This document shows, one piece after another, positions 17,308 to 26,183 of a stretch of DNA of 37,174 nucleotides (position 1 is its first letter; each line of letters begins with the position of its first letter). The notes under the pieces are model-generated. The model saw only the letters and a program-made list of their open reading frames with translations. It searched no databases and was not told the DNA's origin. A program made the position numbers and the translations under genes. The DNA is taken from positions 1 through 37,174 of the forward strand of contig JABMPH010000028.1 of NCBI GenBank assembly GCA_013203805.1, given 5' to 3'. This DNA comes from Bacteroidota bacterium. GTDB lineage: Bacteria; Bacteroidota; Bacteroidia; Bacteroidales; F082.

Positions 17308-19410
17308 TCATCTTTTTATAAATGGTAAAGAGGTTTGGTTAGTTCCTATGGTTATATGCATAATATACATCCCTGGGAGATAGCTGAGTAAATTTAGCTC
17401 AAAATCATCATGATTGTTAATAGTCCCACTAGCTTTTTCCTGACCTAATAAGTTAATTATGCGGTATGTGCTTACACCATACTCTTTCTTAGGTAGGTTT
17501 TTTACTTTTATCTTACTGCTAGCCGGATTTGGATAAATAACTAGCTGATTAACTACATTATTGCTAATTCCAACATACCAGGTTGTAAAAGTGTGAACAT
17601 CAGACCAACTGGAATTGAGGATGCCGTTACAAACAGCACGAACATAAAAATCATATACAGTACCCTGATCAAGGTTTTCCAATAAATATTCTGTTACAGT
17701 AATTCCTTCAACAAGGTTACCACCACTAACTGTATCAAAGCCTGTTTCACCCCATATTAAATCCCAAGATGTTTCATCGCCTGATGGGATCCAATTTAGT
17801 AAGGCAGTAGTTTCATTGAGCCCCAGTCCATATAATCCAACAGGAGCAGAACACTCGGAGTAGTCCTGAAAATTTGCAATTATACTATGACCAGAAGTAA
17901 CGGTAAATGAATAAACAGGATCTTCAGAAAGCAACTGCCCTTGCTCAGTCCAGGCAACAAATTTATAACCGTTAAATGTAGTTGCAATTAGTGTTGCTGT
18001 TTCGCCATAATAAAATTCACCGCCGCCTTCTGCAGTTCCATATAGTGGATTATTTGGTATAGCTGTAACCGTATAAACTTCCAGTGCAAAGTTTGCTATC
18101 AATTCTAAATTATTAAACGGCATTGTAAATGTATAAACCGGATTAGTTGATACCGGATCGTTACCGAAACTCCAATTTTGAAACTCGTAACCCACTGAGG
18201 CCGTAGCTAAAACTGTTACAGTTTGTCCGTACAAATAATTACCTTCGCCAGTTAATACACCACCAGCTAAAGGAGAAGCAACAAGATAAAGAGAATATGA
18301 ATTTGCAAGATAATTGGCAAATAAAGTGTCGATACCACTTGTTTTCACAAATATATAAACAGAGTCAGTTGACATAATATTTCCATCTTCAGTCCAGTTC
18401 GCAAAATGAAAACCACTTGCAGGTATGGCGGTAACGGTAACTGTGTCACCAATAGTATATAAGCCATCACCAGTAGATATTCCGGCTGTATCAGGGTTAT
18501 TAATTAATATAACCGGAAACAGAGCCTTAACCAAACCATTATTAAATTCGCTGGCAACAATAGTATCAACTACCAATACCGTAGATCCTGGCAAGAAACT
18601 AATGAAGGTGTTAGTATCACCAATAAATTCGAAATTCATATAAAAAACGGTATCAGGCCCGGTAAGGTTTATTGTTGAAATAGTATCCTCCCAATCTATT
18701 TTTAATATTGAATTCGTATCTATAACAGTTAAACCGGATAGTATGGATTCAGTAATTCCTGTATAACTAAGCTGGGTTGTATCGTAAGCTATTCTTAAAT
18801 CTATTTGATTTACCATATCATAACCCGGCCCCTCCATAACCACAGGCATTTGAAACTGTTGCCCGTATTCTGTTAATATTGTATCCTGACTAACAGTACC
18901 TACCGGAGAAACCTGTGATATAGTTCCGTTTTCATAAATAACATTTTGAATGGTTTGCAAATTAACATTAGATATTTCACAATTCGATTTAAAATTCAAA
19001 TCAGCAGGAAAACCTCCCATGTATTGCAGTTTAATATCCAAAAGAGAACCATCAATGTCATATCCTGTTCCAAAAGGAGCTGTATAAGTTATTGATATTT
19101 CGTCCTGGAACACATTATAATTACCAATCCATCCACCAACTAAGGTCATGTTCTGTATAGCTATAAAATCAATCAACAAAGTATCAATGTCAATTCTAAG
19201 TGTTATGGCTGAAACTTGTCCATTATCGCCGGTAAAGTCTAATGCATCAACTCTAATCATTAATATTCCTGGAGATGCAACAGTATCATGAATTATTATT
19301 GTTGGATCATTATCAGGGCTATCATTTGCAGGAAATAATGATGACGATTGACCAGTTAATCCAATAAATAAAAAGAAAAATATAAATATAGTTTGTTTAA
19401 TAATATACAT
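17308..19410 (-). CDS. T9SS-exported protein: two cohesin-like, three InlB-type repeats, FN3, sorting domain
   Basis: Predicted 700-residue secreted surface protein. After a signal peptide (1-20) come two cohesin-like beta-sandwich modules (about 37-165 and 170-295). Each has the pattern 'hydrophobic strand - D/FD..LL.y.GI - YxxGTIS'. Three divergent InlB/Listeria-Bacteroides repeats follow (about 298-368, 371-443, 446-515), with the repeating Y-G-x-T-V-T and F-x-x-W motifs. A fibronectin type III domain (about 518-610) and a type A T9SS sorting domain (about 622-700, IYPNPASSKIKVKN ... INLLGQE) complete it. No enzyme domain is present, so the role is likely adhesion or scaffold. The linker after cohesin 1 (SPVGTVSQD) resembles that in the 22846-24999 protein (ASVGTVSLD), suggesting duplication of modules within the cluster. 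Confidence 0.87.
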   Translation of the reverse strand: MYIIKQTIFIFFFLFIGLTGQSSSLFPANDSPDNDPTIIIHDTVASPGILMIRVDALDFTGDNGQVSAITLRIDIDTLLIDFIAIQNMTLVGGWIGNYNVFQDEISITYTAPFGTGYDIDGSLLDIKLQYMGGFPADLNFKSNCEISNVNLQTIQNVIYENGTISQVSPVGTVSQDTILTEYGQQFQMPVVMEGPGYDMVNQIDLRIAYDTTQLSYTGITESILSGLTVIDTNSILKIDWEDTISTINLTGPDTVFYMNFEFIGDTNTFISFLPGSTVLVVDTIVASEFNNGLVKALFPVILINNPDTAGISTGDGLYTIGDTVTVTAIPASGFHFANWTEDGNIMSTDSVYIFVKTSGIDTLFANYLANSYSLYLVASPLAGGVLTGEGNYLYGQTVTVLATASVGYEFQNWSFGNDPVSTNPVYTFTMPFNNLELIANFALEVYTVTAIPNNPLYGTAEGGGEFYYGETATLIATTFNGYKFVAWTEQGQLLSEDPVYSFTVTSGHSIIANFQDYSECSAPVGLYGLGLNETTALLNWIPSGDETSWDLIWGETGFDTVSGGNLVEGITVTEYLLENLDQGTVYDFYVRAVCNGILNSSWSDVHTFTTWYVGISNNVVNQLVIYPNPASSKIKVKNLPKKEYGVSTYRIINLLGQEKASGTINNHDDFELNLLSYLPGMYIMHITIGTNQTSLPFIKR

Positions 19411-19612
19411 AACTGTCGTAAATTAATACTTATGTTGTATTGCTCTTTATTATTTAATTCTTACATTCATAATACTTAACCAAGGTACATAAATAAAATT
19501 ATGAAGGTTATTCATCAGCTTAGGTATCAGAAAGCTATTGCAATTATTATACAAAGGTCTAAATATTTAATTGAATAAATTATTAAATTAAAATAATTTA
19601 TATCAAGTTATT
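19411..19612. other. AT-rich intergenic region upstream of the first cohesin gene
   Basis: This A/T-rich gap has no gene. Two near matches to the -7 element on the minus strand are present, TACCTTGG at 19480-19487 and a GACCTTTG at 19552-19559. Each has one mismatch and lacks a clear -33 box, so a promoter is likely somewhere here but cannot be fixed. Confidence 0.3.
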
Positions 19613-20467
19613 CTAAAATGCAAGCCCATTAACTAATCCTAAACGTATAATGGCTAAAAAAAAAATCATAATAATAACGGGAAGATAAGCTACATTGCAA
19701 CTTTTACGCATATTTCCTGATACTTTAGTACTATGATCCTTAAATGTAAGAGATGTAATTTTCTTAAAGTTGTAAAACAAACCAAGAACAAAAAAGGCAA
19801 AGCAAAAAAGTAAATATAAATCGTAATAATTATACTGTGAAACGTGTGGTATTTTAAGGATTACAATAATAATTATTCCAATAACAATTGGAATCACTAT
19901 TTGTGTTAAAAAGTATCTGCCTACATCACGATGACCCAACTTTTTGAAATACAAATTAGCCGAAACTCTAATGTGCTTTTGACTACGATATCCGAAAAAC
20001 ATTAAAAAGAATATTGATACCATCGCCAATAACCCTCTTAAAAAGAAAGGTACATGGAAGGCTCTTAAAGCAGTGCCAATACCAAAATTAAAAAATGCTC
20101 CAACAATTAAGTTTCCAAAAAACCACATTATAGATACCAAATAGATCCATAAAAACAAAATCTTTATACTCCGAACATATTTTCGTTGTTTTCGATATAG
20201 TAACTCAAAGAGCACCGCAGTAAGAAGAGTAAATGCGTTCCCAACAAAAAAAACAAGTATTAAATCCCCTGTTGTCCATGCTTTTCCGGAGTGTGTAAAA
20301 CCATAATAAAAAAGCTCAACATCGAAGCCCAGAAAACTTGCAATTATCATTGAAAATAAATTGAAAGCAAATACCACAAAATAGTACGCAATTAAAAAAT
20401 ACACTACTGAATTAATTGCGACACAGGTATCAAATTTGTTAATTTTTATACTTGCTGCCATAATCAA
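19613..20467 (-). CDS. Seven-helix integral membrane protein of unknown function
   Basis: I do not recognise this 284-residue protein. Seven hydrophobic helices are visible at about 19-46, 67-90, 101-128, 141-160, 186-205, 214-234 and 260-280, with loops rich in Lys/Arg after helices 2, 4 and 6. Short conserved-looking loop motifs are THSGKAWTTGD (58-68) and RAFHVPFFLRG (135-145). It is not an exosortase: the Cys, Arg and His in the expected helices are missing. It lies directly after the gene for the small PIGGG-tailed protein, separated by a terminator, and inside a block of exported cohesin proteins. A role in handling or anchoring those proteins is possible but only inferred. The start may be the ATG at 20467 or the one at 20461. 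Confidence 0.72.
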   Translation of the reverse strand: MIMAASIKINKFDTCVAINSVVYFLIAYYFVVFAFNLFSMIIASFLGFDVELFYYGFTHSGKAWTTGDLILVFFVGNAFTLLTAVLFELLYRKQRKYVRSIKILFLWIYLVSIMWFFGNLIVGAFFNFGIGTALRAFHVPFFLRGLLAMVSIFFLMFFGYRSQKHIRVSANLYFKKLGHRDVGRYFLTQIVIPIVIGIIIIVILKIPHVSQYNYYDLYLLFCFAFFVLGLFYNFKKITSLTFKDHSTKVSGNMRKSCNVAYLPVIIMIFFLAIIRLGLVNGLAF

Positions 20468-20516
20468 TATTTAAATGATAAAATTAACTGTAAATAAAAT
20501 TAATCGATTATTTTAT

Positions 20517-20553
20517 ATAAAAAAACCCCAGATTAACTGGTAACCCGGGGTTT
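20517..20553 (-). terminator. Intrinsic terminator after the small PIGGG-tailed protein gene
   Basis: Read on the minus strand, AAACCCC (20547-20553) and GGGGTTT (20523-20529) form a seven-base stem, followed immediately by further T residues. It lies 28 bases after the stop at 20581 and should end the transcript that enters from the cohesin genes upstream. The loop holds a second short stem (ccag/ctgg). Confidence 0.75.
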
Positions 20554-20580
20554 AATAATAAGCTTAAGTATACCAGGAAA

Positions 20581-20841
20581 TTAATCTTCCAATTCTTCCT
20601 GATTATCTTTATAGAGTTGATAAACTTTTTTGCTACCATAAGCAGCAGCAAGTCCGATTAAAATAAAAGCTCCACCCCCAATAGGTGCACCGCCTCCCAA
20701 GGGAGGATCTCCACCCGTATTCGGATCTCCACCTGGATCACCAGGTTGTGAAACAGGAGGTGATTTGGTTTGTGCTGGCGCTACATATGACAACACAAAA
20801 AAGAAACTTGTAAAGATTGCTATTAAAATATTTTTCTTCAT
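20581..20841 (-). CDS. Small exported protein with PIGGG-transmembrane-KK C-terminal tail (PID-CTERM-like)
   Basis: Predicted 86-residue protein. A signal peptide (1-23, ending APAQ) leads into a Pro/Gly/Asp linker with GDPGGDP and GGDPPLGGG repeats (about 26-50). The short motif PIGGG follows, then a hydrophobic helix (about 57-69, FILIGLAAAYG), a basic KK, and an acidic end (NQEELED). This 'motif - helix - basic cluster' order resembles small Bacteroidota proteins of the PID-CTERM kind, proposed by analogy with PEP-CTERM sorting signals. Here the usual PID/PLDGG is PIGGG. The gene follows the cohesin gene at 20868 by 26 bases and is followed by a terminator, so it is the last gene of that transcript. 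Function is unknown. Confidence 0.75.
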   Translation of the reverse strand: MKKNILIAIFTSFFFVLSYVAPAQTKSPPVSQPGDPGGDPNTGGDPPLGGGAPIGGGAFILIGLAAAYGSKKVYQLYKDNQEELED

Positions 20842-20867
20842 ATCTATCGTTTTTTTTGTTGTCTTAA

Positions 20868-22826
20868 TTATTTAATAAATACTTTTTGTGTTGACACCCT
20901 ATTACCATCAGCAACTTTTACAACGTAATATCCTGAATTGAAAATAGGAATAAGTACTTGGTTAGCATTTGCATTAACTGTTGCAATTTCCTGTCCTAAC
21001 AAGTTATATACGGAAATATTTGTCTGGTTAAAGCCTTCCAAATTAACCTGAATAGTTTGATCATAAGCAAATATCATAATATCATTTTCAGGTGTTTCGG
21101 TAACATCAGTAATGCTAAAGAACAGATTAAATCTATTACTAATATCAGCATTATAAGTGAAGGTATAATCTTCAACTTTTAGATTAGTAACTTGTCCAGT
21201 TAACTCATCTTTTAAGTAAAGATTGTCAAAATCAAGAGCTTCTGTAACAGAAATTGTCATACTATTTCCATCAGCACCTGATACATCTAAGCCAATCGCT
21301 TCATTTGCCTCAGGCAAAGAGTTAATCGACATAAAGTCATTAGCTGTTGAAAAAATCTGAGGGTATTCTGTGTTAAAGCTAAAGAATTTATGAGCATCTA
21401 AATTACCATCAAAAATAGTTGTTGCGCCATCAATAATTCTTATAACAGTTTCATCGGTCAAATCAGCATCAGTAAGCTCAAGACGAATAATTTGTCCGGC
21501 ATCCATTTGGTTCTTAAAAGTAACCGCATTATGCACACAAACACTACTGGTCATTGCTAATGATCCGGCAGCCGATGCCTGCACAAAAAATCCCTGATTC
21601 ATAGCAATATATTGGCTACCACCATTACTACCTACACTACTTATATATGATGCCCAAGTTCCATTGTTGTACACATATGTTGCATTATTAACATTGGTTC
21701 TTGTCCAACCACTGGCTGCATCCCAATCAATTGCTGAGGTAAAAGGATTTCCAACGAAGTTAAATCCATTCCCACTATGGGTTACACTCCTGCTAACAGG
21801 TCCAGTTCTAAAATCACCGGTAAATGTATAAGTTTGATTTCCCGAAGCTATCCAGGTCATCCAACCTTCCATATTTCCAAGAGACTGACTCAATTCGGTG
21901 ATACTAGTATATGTATCATCGCTTTCATTATACGATTTTAACCATACATTAGGGCTTCCACCAAGGTAAAGATCATTAGCTGTAAGACCGGTAACAGGAG
22001 ATGATATGCCATGCCATTGCCCGGCAGTTACATAACTCTGTACAGAAGTTGTACCAGTAACGTTTAGTGTACCTCCGCTGTTAATGAATGAACCATTTCC
22101 TCCTGAGCCTGACTTAACAAGTAAATCTGTTGCTACACTAAGAGAAATACCACTATTAAGGGTAAGTTGACCACCAGCATTAACAGTCAAACTATTACAT
22201 GTACCATTAGCATCAACAGTCACAGTAGTACTAGTTCCATCTGAAATTGTAACATCATGACCCAAACCTGGTTGAGTTGCACCACCAAGATACCCAGTCC
22301 ATGTAGAAGCTGCATCCCAATCACCATTTGAGCCTGTTAAAGTAGTATATCCTTCGACACTTCCATCTACCATTGGTGGGTAATACGAAGTAAAAAATTC
22401 ATCCAAAAACTCAACATCTTTGAGGTTAATAGTAGTTTGACCCCCTAAAAAAGTGAATTGTATATCTAATATTTTACCATCTGGCCAGGCGAATCCAACA
22501 AATGCCTGGTCTTCTATGTTAAACTGTAATTCTCCAGCTGAACCATTTGGTGTCACTGATATATTCAAAGGTGGAAAACTAGCATTTAAATTTGTATAAC
22601 CAACGTAAGTCAAAACGTTAATATCAAAATCCAAAGGGATAGTAGCTATGATAATGTTACCATAATTTGAAGATATATCAGATGAATTTATTGGAACAAG
22701 AACTGTAGTTCCAAAATCAGGTCCTGAAAAAACCTGATCAGTTGTAGTCACAGTTTGTGCATTTACAATCATCACAAGTAATAAACTTGCGATAACAAAT
22801 TGTGTTTTAAAAATAATTTTTTTCAT
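20868..22826 (-). CDS. T9SS-exported protein with N-terminal cohesin-like domain
   Basis: Predicted 652-residue secreted protein. A signal peptide (MKKIIFKTQFVIASLLL, cleaved near 24) precedes one cohesin-like module (about 27-160). Next is a beta-helix-type block opening with NGDWDAASTWTG (about 167-260), a pattern very common in Bacteroidota T9SS cargo. A long beta-rich middle follows (QSYVTAGQWHGISSPV, GNGFNFVGNPF). The C-terminus is a type A sorting domain (about 577-652, with VYNLLGQEIATVN and GYYVVKVAD). No catalytic motif is recognised. I chose the ATG at 22826, because the longer reading from 22871 overlaps the upstream gene and hides the signal peptide. The gap to the upstream gene is then 19 bases, consistent with an operon. 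Confidence 0.85.
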   Translation of the reverse strand: MKKIIFKTQFVIASLLLVMIVNAQTVTTTDQVFSGPDFGTTVLVPINSSDISSNYGNIIIATIPLDFDINVLTYVGYTNLNASFPPLNISVTPNGSAGELQFNIEDQAFVGFAWPDGKILDIQFTFLGGQTTINLKDVEFLDEFFTSYYPPMVDGSVEGYTTLTGSNGDWDAASTWTGYLGGATQPGLGHDVTISDGTSTTVTVDANGTCNSLTVNAGGQLTLNSGISLSVATDLLVKSGSGGNGSFINSGGTLNVTGTTSVQSYVTAGQWHGISSPVTGLTANDLYLGGSPNVWLKSYNESDDTYTSITELSQSLGNMEGWMTWIASGNQTYTFTGDFRTGPVSRSVTHSGNGFNFVGNPFTSAIDWDAASGWTRTNVNNATYVYNNGTWASYISSVGSNGGSQYIAMNQGFFVQASAAGSLAMTSSVCVHNAVTFKNQMDAGQIIRLELTDADLTDETVIRIIDGATTIFDGNLDAHKFFSFNTEYPQIFSTANDFMSINSLPEANEAIGLDVSGADGNSMTISVTEALDFDNLYLKDELTGQVTNLKVEDYTFTYNADISNRFNLFFSITDVTETPENDIMIFAYDQTIQVNLEGFNQTNISVYNLLGQEIATVNANANQVLIPIFNSGYYVVKVADGNRVSTQKVFIK

Positions 22827-22845
22827 ATTATATAATTTTTGGTTT

Positions 22846-24999
22846 CTACAACGGTGGTGTATAACTTGCATTCACATCTCCTGAACATATTCCAGTAACA
22901 TTGGCTCCAGTTAAGTTGGCTGAAGAAACGGTTATGCTTGATTGAAGAAATATCCAATTAGCTGCTAACCATCCAGCAGTAGAAGCAGTATTTACCCTAT
23001 TTCGTATAATCGCGTAATCAGCCAATGTAACAGTATTGCTTGTATTAACATCAGCAGCTGTCCAATAAATACCAGCCAATACAGGTGTCCCATTGGTTAC
23101 AAATGCTCTTACAATTGCATAATCTGCAAGTGTTAAACCACCTCGTGCCTTTGTCGTGGATGCATCTAACAAATAATTACCTGCCGTCACGTTGGTAAAC
23201 GTAAAGTTGCCTGTAGCGTTAGTAGTTGTAGTTGCTATCGTAGTTAAGCCATCAGAGGTTTTTAAATATACAGTTGAACTTGTTATTGGACGCACAGCAC
23301 CAGTTGTATTTGCATATTTTAATACACCACTTACAGAGAATAAAGCATTTAATACAATTGACTCAGTAACATTTGACCCAGAAACAATAACACTACCTGT
23401 AACAGTTGTATATCCTGTTTTCGAAACAGAATATGCATAAGTATTATTAACCAAATCACTGAAAACATAAGTTCCAGCTGCATAAGTTGTACCATCAAAT
23501 ATTATAACAGCATCGGTAATTGGTGATGATGCTCCATCTACAACGGTGAATGTTACAGTATATAATGCTTGCAATGTAACCGGTTCAGTAACATCTGACC
23601 CAGAAACAATAACATTACCTGTAACAGTTGTATATCCAGTTTTCGAAACTGAATAAGCATATGTGCCATTTCCAAGATCGTTAAATGAATATAGCCCGGC
23701 AGCATAAGTTGTTCCATCGAATGGAATTACAGCATCTGTTATTGGGTTTGTACCATCAGTTACAGTAAATGTTGCTGAATAACTTGCCACAGAGCCATCA
23801 ACAAAAGTTACCGGTATTGTTACCAGATTTACTGATGTAGCAATTGATCCGGGAGCAAAAGTAACTGCTGCTTCGCCACCACCTGCGTCATAATTAAAGA
23901 TAAGTGTAACTACACTCCCATCAGTTAATGTTGAACTTGCAGTATTGCTGCATTGCATATTAATTTCTCCACTTCCATTGGCATTCACGACCCAACCACT
24001 TAATTGTTGAACAGTATAACCAGTGTAAGTTAGTTTGGAAATATCAAAGTCTAGGTTTAAAGTCATTGCACCCAATTGATATGAACCGAAATCGGCAGCA
24101 TCAATAGGTACACTAACAGAACCTGATGGTGTTCCTCCTACTGAGGATACAGTTAATGTTGGTGTTGTACTGGTTGGTACAACAGTCCCATCAACATATG
24201 AACTAGCCAGCGGATTTGTTGAATTGGTAATTTCACATCCCGGAACAAAAGCAACAGCTGCATTTCCTCCATAGTACACGAAATCAATATCGAATATAGT
24301 TGTAACTGATGTAAAGTCCTGAGCAGTCCCTGTCCAGTTAATAGTTAGCAACCCGCCATTTGCAGAGGCCACAACACCTGTAAGTACTGAGTTATCTATA
24401 CTTACGAAGGCTAGTTGTGTTTCATCAAATGAAACTTCAAGGGTAATAGCATCAACGCTACCATACCCTGAGCCTTGTATGGTCACTGGCATGTCAATTG
24501 AATTGCCAATGGGCTCGGTTAAATCGTCTAAACTAACTGTTCCAACACTTGCTCCTTGTGTAACTGTACCATCAGTATAAGTTGTTGCAATAGGTGTTAG
24601 AAACTCAACAATTTCACAATTAGCTTCATCAAAAGTTATATAGGATGAAAAACCGCCTTTGTTATAAAATTGAAGATCGAACAACTTTCCAGATGGACTA
24701 TTAGTATATCCGGGAGCTGCAGTATAGGTTATAATTATTTTATCAATGGCCGCATTATAATTGGCGACCCATGTACCCGTTAGTGTAGTATTTGTGATTC
24801 CGGTATAATCCAGTAAATCTGAATCAAACTCCATGTACAAGGTAATGGCACTTACGTCGGTATATCCATCCATATCAACTTGCACCAGAATATCTCCTGG
24901 GGCTGCATTGCTTAGACTCACAACCTGAACCGTTTGGCCTATTACACCCTGTGCAGCAATCAGCAACACTACTAAGAGTTGTAATATATATTTTGTCAT
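22846..24999 (-). CDS. Secreted protein with three cohesin-like modules and a C-terminal dockerin-like module
   Basis: Predicted 717-residue exported protein. Signal peptide 1-22. Three cohesin-like modules (about 24-146, 152-274, 281-404) are followed by two nearly identical 74-residue PEGA/carboxypeptidase-regulatory-like repeats (about 407-478 and 480-551, each with GYTTVTG). One further transthyretin-like fold (553-613) precedes a dockerin-like module. That module's second half AADVNTSNTVTLADYAIIRN keeps the type I calcium positions (Asp 650, Asn 652, Ser 654, Thr 656, Asp 661). The first half (GGLTLADYAIVRAF) has lost them. The protein ends in GDVNASYTPPL without a T9SS sorting domain, at the point where the 26184-29492 protein continues into a cohesin and sorting domain. 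It may be held at the surface by a cohesin partner. Confidence 0.87.
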   Translation of the reverse strand: MTKYILQLLVVLLIAAQGVIGQTVQVVSLSNAAPGDILVQVDMDGYTDVSAITLYMEFDSDLLDYTGITNTTLTGTWVANYNAAIDKIIITYTAAPGYTNSPSGKLFDLQFYNKGGFSSYITFDEANCEIVEFLTPIATTYTDGTVTQGASVGTVSLDDLTEPIGNSIDMPVTIQGSGYGSVDAITLEVSFDETQLAFVSIDNSVLTGVVASANGGLLTINWTGTAQDFTSVTTIFDIDFVYYGGNAAVAFVPGCEITNSTNPLASSYVDGTVVPTSTTPTLTVSSVGGTPSGSVSVPIDAADFGSYQLGAMTLNLDFDISKLTYTGYTVQQLSGWVVNANGSGEINMQCSNTASSTLTDGSVVTLIFNYDAGGGEAAVTFAPGSIATSVNLVTIPVTFVDGSVASYSATFTVTDGTNPITDAVIPFDGTTYAAGLYSFNDLGNGTYAYSVSKTGYTTVTGNVIVSGSDVTEPVTLQALYTVTFTVVDGASSPITDAVIIFDGTTYAAGTYVFSDLVNNTYAYSVSKTGYTTVTGSVIVSGSNVTESIVLNALFSVSGVLKYANTTGAVRPITSSTVYLKTSDGLTTIATTTTNATGNFTFTNVTAGNYLLDASTTKARGGLTLADYAIVRAFVTNGTPVLAGIYWTAADVNTSNTVTLADYAIIRNRVNTASTAGWLAANWIFLQSSITVSSANLTGANVTGICSGDVNASYTPPL

Positions 25000-25051
25000 A
25001 TTTTTGAGTATTTAATTGTTTAAATTTAAATTTCCAAAAAACTATAATTTT

Positions 25052-26098
25052 TCATTGTACTATCACTTTTAAGTTTGATAATAACTGGTCATTATTAAAC
25101 AAGCTAAGTATATATGAACCGGATGTTATGTTTTCAAGATTTAAAGAAAACAACTGTCCAGTAATTACGCTACCTATTTTATTTTTTTTAACCACATTCC
25201 CATTCAAACTTATCATAATCAAACTAGCATCTTGAATATTTTGATTGAATATACAATTCAAATATTCATGTGCCGGGTTAGGATAAATGTTAATGTACGA
25301 TTCTTCTTCAGTTTGATCATAATCACCAATCCCACTTGTAATAACAAAAAGTTCACTGGTACTTGATCCTTCACTACAATACCCATTCGACAACATCCCT
25401 CTATATAAATTTCCATTCATTGAAGTACTAACTTCAGTGATTATCAACTTAGTAGAATTAACGCCTTCAAATGGAGAATTTTCGTTAAGATCAAACCATC
25501 CTTGGCCGTCATTTTGTTGCCAGTTACAAGTAACCTCGCTTGAAAGCCCAACCAACTCAATGTTAGCAGCACTATTTTCAACAAGCGATTGAGTAATTGG
25601 ATCAGGAGTAACGGAACTTAAGCTAATCAAACTACCATTGCTGTATTTAACATCATCAATGATACTTAAGTTGGTTCTCGCGATTTCACAAGACTCTAAA
25701 AAATTAAACTCTTCAGTATTACCTTTCAATAGAACTCTAACATCACATAACACACCATTTTCAACCGACATTCCTGTAAGGCTTGCCCAGTTAAATGTTA
25801 TGTATCCATTATGGATATTTTCAGCTCCAACGAAATTACCAGTAGATAAACCTTCGTGTAAATTTTCGAAGCCAACTAATTCAATATTATTACTGTTTAC
25901 ACCTATATATATAGTAAACGCAGCAATATCTACAAAGTTTTCAATCTCAACCGGTATTAATATTTCCGAATTACTACAACCTGAATAATTCCCAATTTTC
26001 ATAGCAGTTTCACCTAACAAGCAAGTTGGCAGAGCCAGCAAGCTTATCGTCAGGGCGACTACGGTTGAAATTTTGGTTATTATATGTTGTAGTTTCAT
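25052..26098 (-). CDS. T9SS-exported protein: one cohesin-like domain, Ig-like domain, sorting domain
   Basis: Predicted 348-residue secreted protein and the smallest member of the cluster. A signal peptide (1-30) is followed by a single cohesin-like module (about 32-165, ILIPVEIENFVDIAAFTIYI; FLESCEIARTNLS). An Ig-like domain follows (about 172-258, with CNWQQNDGQGWFDLNENS, a pattern frequent in Bacteroidota adhesins). A type A T9SS sorting domain ends the protein (about 268-348, INIYPNPAHEYLN). With one cohesin and its own sorting domain, it has the architecture expected of an outer-membrane-attached anchor for dockerin-bearing partners, by analogy with the anchoring proteins of clostridial cellulosomes. 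That role is inference. It begins 86 bases beyond the stop of the upstream gene, after a strong terminator, so it probably has its own promoter. Confidence 0.85.
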   Translation of the reverse strand: MKLQHIITKISTVVALTISLLALPTCLLGETAMKIGNYSGCSNSEILIPVEIENFVDIAAFTIYIGVNSNNIELVGFENLHEGLSTGNFVGAENIHNGYITFNWASLTGMSVENGVLCDVRVLLKGNTEEFNFLESCEIARTNLSIIDDVKYSNGSLISLSSVTPDPITQSLVENSAANIELVGLSSEVTCNWQQNDGQGWFDLNENSPFEGVNSTKLIITEVSTSMNGNLYRGMLSNGYCSEGSSTSELFVITSGIGDYDQTEEESYINIYPNPAHEYLNCIFNQNIQDASLIMISLNGNVVKKNKIGSVITGQLFSLNLENITSGSYILSLFNNDQLLSNLKVIVQ

Positions 26099-26136
26099 TT
26101 AATGTATTCTTTACAATATTAATTATAGTTTAAAAT

Positions 26137-26171
26137 AAACTGTTTGGGGTTATAGCAACCCCAAACAGTTT
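26137..26171 (-). terminator. Strong hairpin terminator after the Ig-repeat gene
   Basis: The arms aaactgtttggggtt (26137-26151) and its exact complement (26157-26171) form a perfect 15-base stem with a five-base loop, 12 bases after the stop at 26184. On the minus strand it is followed by an A/T-rich stretch with a short T run (TATTTTAAAC). It should insulate the Ig-repeat gene from the cohesin gene downstream. Confidence 0.8.
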
Positions 26172-26183
26172 TAAAAATTGGAA

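Noticed and set aside
17134..17328. 64-codon plus-strand open frame after the M64 peptidase
   Set aside because: It runs through the 21-base tandem repeat and the accacaaagg relic and into the antisense of the next gene.
19613..20467. Exosortase partner for the PIGGG-tailed protein
   Set aside because: The seven-helix protein lacks the Cys, Arg and His that define exosortases in their helices, so I leave it as unknown.
22827..22871. Longer start for the cohesin protein at 20868-22826
   Set aside because: The extra residues come from the upstream gene's tail and precede a standard signal peptide beginning MKKIIF at 22826.
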